From: Acidimicrobiia bacterium
GTDB lineage: Bacteria; Actinomycetota; Acidimicrobiia; IMCC26256
Reading direction: 5' to 3'
Assembly (NCBI GenBank): GCA_023262065.1
Contig: JALRDW010000291.1
Location: forward strand, 1 to 8,312
Length of the DNA: 8,312 bases
Part shown: positions 1-6,800 of the stretch, piece after piece
Layout: each line of letters starts with the position of its first letter
How positions within the stretch are numbered: position 1 is the first letter of the stretch
Made by a program: the position numbers and the translations under genes
Notes under the pieces: generated by a model
Databases searched by the model: none
What the model was told of the DNA's origin: nothing
What the model saw: the letters and a program-made list of their open reading frames with translations, nothing else

Positions 1-798
1 GACCGCTTCGGTGACCTCCGGCTCCGGTACGCGGTGGAGGACGAACCGCTCGGCACCGCGGGCGCCATCCGCTTCGCGGCCGGGGACATCGACGAACGCA
101 TCGTGGTCTGCAACGGCGACGTCCTCACCGACCTCGACCTCGGCGAGATGTTCGCGTTCCACGAGGCGCGCGGCGCCGAGGCGACCATCGCCCTCACCCG
201 GGTCGAGGACCCGTCCGCGTTCGGCGTCGTGCCCACCCGCGACGACGGTGAGGTCATCGCGTTCGTCGAGAAGCCGCCACCCGGGCAGGCGCCGACCGAC
301 TGGATCAACGCGGGCACCTACATCCTCGAGCCGAGCGTGCTGGCGCGCATCCCGGCCGACCTCAACGTGAGCATCGAACGGGAGACCTTCCCGCGCATGC
401 TCGAGCGTCCGGGCCGGCTCTACGCGGTGCAGAGCGACGCGTACTGGCTCGACATCGGGACCCCGGCCAAGTACGCACAGGCGCAACGGGACGTGCTGCT
501 CGGATGCGTCGGTCTCCCGCCGGCCCCCGGCGCGACCGAGCGGACGCCCGGCGTCTGGGTGCGGGGCGACGCGTCCATCGCTCCCGATGCGTGGCTCGAG
601 GGTCCGACCCTCATCGGTGCCGGTGCGGTGATCGAGACCGGCGCGCAGATCATCGGTTCGGTCATCGGGGCCGGCGCCCGCGTCGGCGCCGGGGCGTCGG
701 TCCGGGGCTCGGTGCTGCTGCCGGGGGCGGAGGTGTCGGCGGGGGCCGACGTCGTCACGACCGCGGTGGACCGGACGGTGGAGCTGGCCTGCGGCTGA
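1..798 (+). CDS. Sugar-nucleotide pyrophosphorylase, mannose-1-phosphate guanylyltransferase type, 5' partial
   Basis: The frame is open from the first base, so the N-terminus, including the nucleotide-binding G-x-G-T-R-L loop, lies outside the window; 265 residues are visible of a family usually near 350-380. Seen, in visible-residue numbering: EDEPLGTAGAIR (about 13-24), the nucleotide/metal motif VCNGD (36-40), FVEKP near 90, NAGTYILEP near 103-111 and YWLDIGTPAKYAQ near 148-160. From about residue 188 glycine- and alanine-rich hexapeptide repeats (LIGAGAVIETGAQIIGSVIG and onward) form a left-handed beta-helix. Such enzymes condense a sugar-1-phosphate with an NTP to give GDP-mannose or another NDP-sugar for cell-wall glycans and glycolipids. 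Glucose-1-phosphate thymidylyltransferase-like specificity cannot be excluded because the decisive N-terminal loop is missing. Its last 44 bases overlap the end of the convergent nitroreductase gene. Family call is firm, substrate less so. Confidence 0.9.
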   Translation, partial: DRFGDLRLRYAVEDEPLGTAGAIRFAAGDIDERIVVCNGDVLTDLDLGEMFAFHEARGAEATIALTRVEDPSAFGVVPTRDDGEVIAFVEKPPPGQAPTDWINAGTYILEPSVLARIPADLNVSIERETFPRMLERPGRLYAVQSDAYWLDIGTPAKYAQAQRDVLLGCVGLPPAPGATERTPGVWVRGDASIAPDAWLEGPTLIGAGAVIETGAQIIGSVIGAGARVGAGASVRGSVLLPGAEVSAGADVVTTAVDRTVELACG

Positions 799-1417
799 AC
801 GGGCCGTCGTCGGCGTACCGCCGGAGATCGTCGAGCGGCACCGGCGGGCGCGGTCGTCCGACGTAGGTCGGATCGGCGCGGCCGATGGTCACGAGGGCGT
901 GGGGGAGCCAGTCCGGTGGGAGGCCGAGCGCATCGCGGGCCTCGGCCGGGCAGAACATCGGTGCGGCGACCCAACAGGACGCCCAGCCGTCGTCGGCCAC
1001 CGCGAGCATGAGGTTCTCGACCGCGGCGCCGAGCGAGAGGAGGGCCAGACCCCACTCCGCGATGCGTCGTCCGTCATCCGGGTACTCGTCGAGGCCGTCG
1101 GTCGTGAGGCAGCCGAGGACGAGCGCCGGGGCTCCGGTGATCTTCAGGTGCGACGCCTCCACGAGTGCATCGACCCGTGCCGGGTCGAGACCGTCGGCCA
1201 GCAGGTCGTGTCGCCACCGTTCGCCCATGCCGCGGGCGAGCGCAGCCTTGGCCGGCCCGTCGTCGACGACCACGAAGCGCCAGGGGCGCGAGTGGTGCGG
1301 GGCCGGTGCGATGCAGGCGGCCTCCACCCACCGGTCGAGCCGAGCCCGCGGCACGGGGTCGTCGAGGTAGGCGCGGATCGACCGGCGCGCCTCGAGGAAG
1401 TCGGGCAGCGCGCTCAC
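755..1417 (-). CDS. FMN nitroreductase-fold protein equivalent to the FbiB C-terminal domain (probable dehydro-F420 reductase)
   Basis: A 220-residue protein starting at GTG 1417; the stop is TGA at 757-755. The start fits because its GTG overlaps the cofE stop in a GTGA, giving translational coupling, and because family similarity begins at once. Seen: FMN-phosphate contact motif RRSIR (11-15), then APAPHHSRPWRF (37-48), which closely matches the APAPHHTRP signature I recall from the C-terminal half of mycobacterial FbiB. A GWASCWVAAP stretch and a closing LPHALVTIGRADP are also typical. In FbiB this domain binds FMN and reduces dehydro-F420-0 to F420-0, and it aids gamma-glutamyl extension. 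Here it is a separate gene, third in the fbiA-cofE-nitroreductase operon, so the same role is inferred. The last 44 bases are antisense to the end of the pyrophosphorylase gene. A generic nitroreductase is the alternative, but neighbours and signature argue against it. Confidence 0.9.
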   Translation of the reverse strand: MSALPDFLEARRSIRAYLDDPVPRARLDRWVEAACIAPAPHHSRPWRFVVVDDGPAKAALARGMGERWRHDLLADGLDPARVDALVEASHLKITGAPALVLGCLTTDGLDEYPDDGRRIAEWGLALLSLGAAVENLMLAVADDGWASCWVAAPMFCPAEARDALGLPPDWLPHALVTIGRADPTYVGRPRPPVPLDDLRRYADDGPFSRRPAPPSGPPRS

Positions 1418-2124
1418 CGGAACAGGTCGTCCTGGGGTCGGCGCACGAGTTCCCGGACCGAGGCCTCCCGGAACCACGCGGGGTCCAGCCCGCGCACGAT
1501 GGCCACCGCGACGCCGCTCGACTTGCCCATGACCAGCTCGGCGGCGGCCGCGATCTCGTCGGCCACGGCGACCTCGGTCACCTGGAGCGCTCGGCCCCGG
1601 GCGTCGGCGGTGCCGCGCAGGTCGAGCACGGCGGCGATCCCGGCCACCCCGATCGCGACGTCGGTCAGCCCGTGCCGCCAGGCGCGTCCGAAGGTGTCGG
1701 ACACGATGACCCCGACATCGACCTTCTCGACGCCGCGCAGCGCGTCGCGGATGCGTCGGGCCGAGCGGTCGGCATCGACCGGAAGCAGCGCCGCGGTGCC
1801 GTCCTCGACGTTCGAGAGGTCGATGCCCGCGTTCGCACACACGAACCCGTGGGTGGTCTCGCTGATCACGAGGTCGCCGCGCCGGCGCAGGATCCGCACC
1901 GACTCGGCCTCGACCAGCGCGCGCTTGGCCCCGGGGTCCCCGTGGTCGAGCGGGACGATCCGGCCCTCCGCCTTCGACACGACCTTCTGCGTCACGACGA
2001 GGCAGTCGCCGTCGTGCAGGGGCGTACCGGCGGTCCAGGCGGCGCGTGCGATGAGCTCGCCGAGGTCGTCGCCCTCGCGCACCTCGGGGATCCCGAGCAG
2101 GGGGATGATCGAGAGCGGTTCCAC
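1414..2124 (-). CDS. cofE: Coenzyme F420-0:L-glutamate gamma-ligase (CofE; N-terminal half of FbiB)
   Basis: A 236-residue protein with a GTG start at 2124, 12 bases after the fbiA stop; no good Shine-Dalgarno sequence is visible, so coupling to fbiA is likely. Seen: GDCLVVTQKVVSKAEGR (39-55), HGFVCANAGID (92-102) and the long SDTFGRAWRHGLTDVAIG motif (142-159), followed by DLRGTADARGR and ADEIAAAAELVMGKSSG. These are the conserved GTP-, metal- and F420-binding segments of CofE, and the length matches stand-alone archaeal-type CofE (about 240-250). The enzyme uses GTP to add one or more gamma-linked glutamates to F420-0 in the cytoplasm. In Mycobacterium this domain is fused to the nitroreductase-like domain as FbiB; here the next gene carries that domain and begins inside this stop codon (GTGA). 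The motif usually reads RPWR; alanine replaces proline here (RAWR), a mild change. Confidence 0.95.
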   Translation of the reverse strand: MEPLSIIPLLGIPEVREGDDLGELIARAAWTAGTPLHDGDCLVVTQKVVSKAEGRIVPLDHGDPGAKRALVEAESVRILRRRGDLVISETTHGFVCANAGIDLSNVEDGTAALLPVDADRSARRIRDALRGVEKVDVGVIVSDTFGRAWRHGLTDVAIGVAGIAAVLDLRGTADARGRALQVTEVAVADEIAAAAELVMGKSSGVAVAIVRGLDPAWFREASVRELVRRPQDDLFR

Positions 2125-2136
2125 GGCTGCGCCCGA

Positions 2137-3075
2137 TCAGGCGACGGCGTCGAGCGCGTGCTGGGCGAGTGCGGCCGCCACTCGGGCGTCGGTCATGAGG
2201 GTCTCGGCGACGACCGGACGCACGCCGGTGGCGGCGACGTCGTCGGCCCGTCCGGCGTCCCGCTCGTCGATGACGAGGGTGGAGCAGAACGGGGCGTAGA
2301 CCTCGGCCACCCCGACGCAGGACACCTCGATCCCGAGTGGGCCCATGAGTCGGTCGGCCGGTCCCTTGACGGTGGTGCCGGCGATGATCGGGCTCACCCC
2401 CACGACCCGGTCCCGGCGGGCGACGAGTGCGTCGCGGACCCCGGGGACGGCGAGGATGGGTCCGATCGAGATGATGGGGTTCGACGGGCACACGATGATC
2501 GTGTCGGCGGCGGCGATCGCCTCGAGCACGCCCGGGGCGGGGCGCGCCGTGGCGGCGCCGTCGAACTCGACCGCGACGACCGGCGGGGTCGTCCGCTCCC
2601 GAACGAACCACTCCTGCATGCGCAGGACCTCGAGGCCCCCGTCCGGTCGCTCGACCGTGATGCGCGTGCTCACGGGGTCATCGGTCATCGGCACGATCGT
2701 GGTGGTGACCCCCCAGGCCCTCGCGATGTCGGCGGTCACCGTGCTGAGCGGGGCACCCGCCCGCAGCCGTTCGCTCCGGTGGAGGTGGGTGGCGAGGTCG
2801 AGGTCGCCGAGCCGGAACCAGGTGTCGGCGCCGTAGCGGGTCAGTGCGTCGATGGTCCGGAAGGACTCACCCTCGAGCCCCCAGCCCTGCTCGGGGTGCT
2901 CGGCCCCGGCCAGCGTGTACGTGACCGTGTCGAGGTCGGGGCAGACGGTGAGGCCGTGGAACACCTCGTCGTCCGCGGTGTTCACGATCGCGGTCACGTC
3001 CTCGGGGGGAACGACCCGGACCAACCCGCGCAGGAAGCGGGCGGCACCGACTCCTCCGGCGAGTGCGACGAGCAT
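2137..3075 (-). CDS. fbiA: 2-phospho-L-lactate / phosphoenolpyruvyl transferase (FbiA/CofD), F420 biosynthesis
   Basis: A 312-residue protein with ATG at 3075, close to the usual family length. Seen: N-terminal LAGGVGAARFLRGL (5-18), VNTADDEVFHGLTVCPDLDTV (31-51, the GDP/metal-binding stretch), YTLAG (53-57), LGDLDLATHLHR (89-100), CPSNPIISIGPIL (196-208) and GTTVKGPADRLMG (233-245), all hallmark CofD motifs. The enzyme transfers the lactyl-phosphate or enolpyruvyl-phosphate group from its guanylyl-activated donor to the deazaflavin Fo, giving F420-0 or, in actinobacteria, dehydro-F420-0. It is the first gene of the minus-strand F420 operon, 12 bases ahead of cofE. The linked dehydro-F420 reductase-like gene suggests that the phosphoenolpyruvate-derived route is used here (inference). 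The donor-making enzyme (FbiD/CofC) and Fo synthase are not in the window. The start has no Shine-Dalgarno sequence but a -10-like TACCCT lies 7 bases upstream, consistent with a leaderless mRNA. Confidence 0.96.
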   Translation of the reverse strand: MLVALAGGVGAARFLRGLVRVVPPEDVTAIVNTADDEVFHGLTVCPDLDTVTYTLAGAEHPEQGWGLEGESFRTIDALTRYGADTWFRLGDLDLATHLHRSERLRAGAPLSTVTADIARAWGVTTTIVPMTDDPVSTRITVERPDGGLEVLRMQEWFVRERTTPPVVAVEFDGAATARPAPGVLEAIAAADTIIVCPSNPIISIGPILAVPGVRDALVARRDRVVGVSPIIAGTTVKGPADRLMGPLGIEVSCVGVAEVYAPFCSTLVIDERDAGRADDVAATGVRPVVAETLMTDARVAAALAQHALDAVA

Positions 3076-3095
3076 GCGGGGAAGGGTAACCGGGG
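3076..3095 (-). promoter_or_regulatory. Possible leaderless promoter of the fbiA-cofE-nitroreductase operon
   Basis: On the minus strand TACCCT (3088-3083) fits the actinobacterial -10 pattern TAnnnT and stands 7 bases before the fbiA ATG. That spacing would put the first transcribed base at or next to the start codon. No purine-rich ribosome-binding site is present between them. No clear -35 box is visible. Leaderless transcripts are common in actinobacteria; this assignment is inference. Confidence 0.35.
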
Positions 3096-3105
3096 CCGGA
3101 CGCGA

Positions 3106-3135
3106 CGACGCCCCCGGGCGGACCCGGGGGCGTCG
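3106..3135 (-). terminator. Strong GC hairpin, probable terminator without U-tract
   Basis: Arms 3106-3118 and 3123-3135 are perfectly complementary over 13 base pairs, 12 of them G-C, enclosing a 4-base loop (CGGA). It lies about 60 bases after the stop of the 149-residue gene and about 30 bases before the fbiA start, so it would separate the two minus-strand units. No run of T follows on either strand, as is common for actinobacterial terminators. It could also act as an mRNA-end stabiliser. Confidence 0.6.
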
Positions 3136-3195
3136 CGTCGCACGGTGGCGCAGCGGAGGGGGGAGTGCCGCTGCGCCGGCGATGGAGGGGCGGGA

Positions 3196-3645
3196 TCAGC
3201 CGCGCAACGAGCGCACCCGGTCGACGCCGGAGCCGACCGCCGCACCGACGGTCGAGGGGACGGTGCGCACCGACTCCGGGATGGCCGCCGCGACCTTCGT
3301 GGGGACGCCCTGCACGGAGGCGGGGATCGAGGCGCCGACCTGCGCCGGGACGCCGCGCAGCTGCTCCACCGCGGGCTCGATGCGGGTGCGGACCGCGTCG
3401 ACCGCCGGGGTGACCGCGTCTTTGGCCTGCTCGGTCACGGAGGCGGCGACGGTGCGGGGGCTGGCGAGGTGGGCGACCACGTAGTGGCCGGCGTCGCCGG
3501 CCCGGGTGCGCAGGTCGGCGGACCGCTCGGTGAGGCGGACCTGGAGGTCGCGACGACGCTGCTGGACCTGCTGGAACCCGAGCACCCCGGCGCCGATGGC
3601 GATGTACCCGGCGTCGGTGGCGGACTTGCGGAGATCGATGGCCAT
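3196..3645 (-). CDS. Small repeat-containing protein of unknown function
   Basis: A 149-residue protein starting at ATG 3645, supported by a good ribosome-binding site. I do not recognise a named family. Seen: residues 12-24 (AGYIAIGAGVLGF) form a short hydrophobic, glycine-rich segment, followed by a charged Q/R stretch (25-48) likely to be helical. From about residue 63 the chain is alanine/valine-rich and amphipathic. Residues 98-142 hold three 15-residue repeats with pattern (G/T)-V-P-x-x-V-x-A-x-(I/V), for example GVPAQVGASIPASVQ and GVPTKVAAAIPESVR. Proline-punctuated amphipathic repeats recall phasin- or apolipoprotein-like surface-binding proteins and heparin-binding haemagglutinin-like proteins, but this is only an analogy. 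It has its own promoter and a hairpin behind it, so it is probably a single-gene unit between the F420 operon and the glycosyltransferase. Coding status is supported by promoter, ribosome-binding site and repeat structure. Confidence 0.8.
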   Translation of the reverse strand: MAIDLRKSATDAGYIAIGAGVLGFQQVQQRRRDLQVRLTERSADLRTRAGDAGHYVVAHLASPRTVAASVTEQAKDAVTPAVDAVRTRIEPAVEQLRGVPAQVGASIPASVQGVPTKVAAAIPESVRTVPSTVGAAVGSGVDRVRSLRG

Positions 3646-3650
3646 GGTGG

Positions 3651-3657
3651 CTCCTCT
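3651..3657 (-). promoter_or_regulatory. Ribosome-binding site of the 149-residue gene
   Basis: The minus strand reads AGAGGAG, then 5 bases, then ATG at 3645. This near-consensus Shine-Dalgarno sequence decides the start inside a much longer open frame that extends upstream only as a GC-rich shadow of the glycosyltransferase gene. Confidence 0.8.
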
Positions 3658-3736
3658 GCTGACGGGGCGCTCGACCGGGGGAGGCCGGCGCCCGCTCCTG
3701 CGGGGATCGATGGGCTCGCAGCCGGGGGGAGGCGGA

Positions 3737-3759
3737 CTCCCACCCGACCCGAGTGGGAG
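3737..3759. repeat. Inverted repeat over the predicted transcription start, possible operator
   Basis: CTCCCAC (3737-3743) and GTGGGAG (3753-3759) are perfect inverted copies separated by 9 bases. The right arm covers the predicted start of the minus-strand transcript. It could be a repressor site or a hairpin at the 5' end of the mRNA. Chance is possible in GC-rich DNA. Confidence 0.35.
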
Positions 3760-3760
3760 C

Positions 3761-3789
3761 AGGATAGCGCAGATGTATAACAGTTGCAA
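3761..3789 (-). promoter_or_regulatory. Sigma70-like promoter of the 149-residue gene
   Basis: On the minus strand a -35 box TTGCAA (3789-3784) and a -10 box TATCCT (3766-3761) are separated by exactly 17 bases. Each matches the consensus at four of six positions, including the key TTG and TA...T. This short stretch is locally AT-rich within very GC-rich DNA. The predicted transcription start is near 3754, leaving a leader of about 108 bases before the AGAGGAG ribosome-binding site. No known riboswitch was recognised in that leader. Confidence 0.6.
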
Positions 3790-3835
3790 GCACCCGCCAT
3801 CGGCCCGTCGGCCGGGAGCGGCAGGGGTCGGCGGG

Positions 3836-3849
3836 TAGGTTCGGGGGCG
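3836..3849 (+). promoter_or_regulatory. Possible leaderless promoter of the glycosyltransferase gene
   Basis: TAGGTT (3836-3841) fits the TAnnnT -10 pattern and ends 8 bases before the ATG at 3850. Only a G-run (3843-3847) lies between, and it is too close to the ATG to be a convincing Shine-Dalgarno sequence. No clear -35 box is seen. The position parallels that of the -10 candidate before fbiA. Confidence 0.3.
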
Positions 3850-6800
3850 ATGGACGCCGAGCACCCGGACGGCCCGACCGGGGCCGCGGAACCCGAGGCG
3901 GGCGCGCCCCGCGGGCTGCCGACCCTCGGACCGGACCAGTACCGCCCGTCCTCGCTCTCGCGGCTCTTCGACGGCCCGATCACCCGCCCCGATCCTGCGT
4001 CGCAGCTCGGCGCCGACGGACGGTTCCACCTGTGCTCGTCGGCGCACGGCCACGCCGCCGCCGGGCCGGCGGAGCCGCCGACCCCCGACGGGCCCGGGCC
4101 GGCGGACGGGCCGGAGGTCCCCGACCCCGACGGGGTCGTCGGCCCGAGCGATGGGACCGACGCGGCCGACCAGCCGGCCGACCAGTGGTTCATCGACGGC
4201 TACGACGACCTCTTCGAGGAGGGTCCCCGGCCGCCGGTCGTCGCCGTGGTGGTCGTGCGGGACCCCGGCCCCTGGTTCGAGGAGGCGCTCGGCGCCCTCG
4301 CCGCGCTCGACTACCCGGAGCTCAGCGTCCTCGTCATCGACGACGGATCGGCCGAGGACCCGACGCCGCGCATCGCAGCGATCGCACCCGGTGCGTTCGT
4401 CCGGCGGCGGGAGGTCGCCGGCGGGTTCGCGACGGCGGCCAACGAGGTCATCGCGACCGTGCAGGGCGCGCCCTTCCTCCTCTTCGTGCACGGCGACGCC
4501 GTGCTCGATCCGAACGCGCTCACCATCCTCGTCGACGAGGCCGTGCGCTCGAACGCCGGGGTCGTGGGCCCGAAGGTGGTGCGCCACGACGACGTCGGCG
4601 CGCTGCTCGAGGTCGGGATGACGGTCGACCGCCTCGGCGCGCCCCACACGATGATCGAGCCGGGGGAGATCGATCAGGAGCAGCACGACGCGGTGCGCGA
4701 CGTGTTCTGGATCTCCGGGGTCGCGATGCTCGTCCGGGCCGACCTGTTCGCGGAGATCGGCGGCTTCGACCCGGACGCAGCGCCGGGCGCCGAGGACGTG
4801 GACCTGGGCTGGCGCGCCCGGATCGCGGGCGCCCGGATCATGGTGGCACCGGACGCCCGGGTGCGGCACCACCTCGACGACGCGCTGCGCGACGTCCTCA
4901 CGGCCCCGCCGGTCGAGGTCGAGGCGGCCCGGCACCGGGCGATGCTCACCTCGGCCGGCGGTCTCAGCCTGCTGTGGATGGTGCCGCTCGCGCTCGCGCT
5001 CGCGGTGCTCGAGTCGATCGCAGCCCTCCTCACGGGTCACCGACGACGTGCCGGGGCGGTCCTCGGCGGGTGGTGGCGCGCCCTGCGGGCGATCCCGGCG
5101 GCCCGACCGGCCCGTCGAGCCGCGCAGTCCCACCGACGGGTGCACGACGGCGACCTCCGGTACCTCCAGAGCCGCGGGTCCTCGCGGGTGAAGCGGTTCA
5201 TGAACGGCACGCTCCACGCCGACGACCGCCTCCGCGGGTTGTCGGCCGCGGGTCGCACGATCACCGACGTCGCCGCCGAACGGGTGCGCGAACCGGTCGG
5301 GATCGCAGTGCTCGTGTTCACCTTCCTCGTCGCGATCGGTTCGCGCGGGCTCCTCCTCGGCTCGGTGCCCCAGGTCGGGCAGTTCAGGGTGTGGCCGGGG
5401 GTGGGGGAGGCCGTCACCACGTTCACGAGCGGTTGGCGCGACTCCCTGCTCGGCGCGAGCACCCAGCAACCGCCGCTGCTCGTCGTGGTCTCGGGACTCG
5501 GAACGTTGCTGTTCGGCGCGACCGGCCTGGCCCGCACGCTGCTCATCGTCGCCGCGATGCCCGTCGGGGTGCTCGCGGCCTGGCGGCTGGGTCGGGCGGT
5601 GGCCGGGCCGGGGAGCGCCGCCGTCGTCACCGGGCTCGCCTACGGCGTGCTGCCGTTGCCACGCAACGCGATCGCCGCGGGCCGACTCGGCCCGCTCGTC
5701 CTGTATGCGGTCGCCCCGGCCATCGTGCTCGGGATCGCACGACTCGCCGGTCTCCTCGAGGCGCCGCGCCGTCCGCGGCGCCGTCTCGTCGCGATCGCTG
5801 CACTCACGGCGTTCGCTGCGGTGTGGTGGCCGCCGGCGCTCCTGTTCCCCCTCGCGGTCGCAGCAGCGGTCACGATCGCCGCACCGTTCACGCGATCCGG
5901 CGGCGCGACGCTGGGTTGGCGGCCGTCGGTGCTCACCTCGCTCGGCGCGCTCGCCCTGCTGCTGCCGTGGCCGTTCGTGCTCGTCGGCCTGGGTGACGGC
6001 GGGACGCTCGGCTTCGCCTACTCGGGTCACCTGCGGGTCGTCGACATCCTCCGACTGCGCACGGGACCGGCGGGCGCGGGGCCGGCGATCTGGGTGCTGC
6101 TCGGGGTCGCGTTCGTGGTGCTCCTCATCGCGTCGGGTCCGCGCTTCGTGTGGGCCGTCCGGGCCTGGGCCCTCATGGTGCTGGGGTACGCAGCGGCGTG
6201 GATCCCCGGGCGCTTCGCGGCCGACTGGTCGGTCCCCGTGCGCGAGGGTCTGCTCGTGCCGGCCGCCGTGGGCCTGGCCCTCGCGGTCGGGCTCGGCGCG
6301 GCCGCGTTCGCGGCCGACCTCGGGCGGCGCGGCTTCGGGTGGCGGCAGGTCGCCGTGGTCGTGGCGGCGGGGTCCCTCGTCGTCCCGGCCCTCGCGTTCG
6401 CCGCCGACACGGTCGGCGGCCGCTGGGGGGCGCCCTCGAACACGTGGGCCGACGAACTGTCGTGGATGGAGGGTCGGGCGAGCGCGGGCGACTTCCGGGT
6501 GCTCTGGCTCGGCGACGCCTCCATCCTCCCCCTCGACCCGGGCCGGCGGGGCGCACTCGCGTACGGGGTGAGTGCGAACGGCACCGGCGACGCCCGCGTG
6601 CTCGTCCCGACCCCGGCCCGCGGCGCACAGGAGCGGCTCACCGATGCGGTGGACGCGCTGCGCATGCGGGCGACCAACCGCATCGGCTCGATGGTCGGTC
6701 CGATGGGGTTCCGGTTCATCGCCGTGCCCGAGACGCCGGGACCGGACCAACGCCCGGTCCGCCCGGCCCCCGACGACCTCACCGGGACCCTCGCCGATCA

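Noticed and set aside
1418..2611. In-frame upstream extension of the nitroreductase gene to 2611
   Set aside because: The extension is out of frame with cofE and fbiA, which clearly occupy that DNA, and gives Arg-rich shadow sequence. The GTG at 1417 starts exactly at family similarity.
1165..3780. Plus-strand 871-codon open frame across the F420 genes
   Set aside because: It is antisense to fbiA, cofE and the nitroreductase gene, all with clear family motifs, and its own translation is low-complexity and charged.
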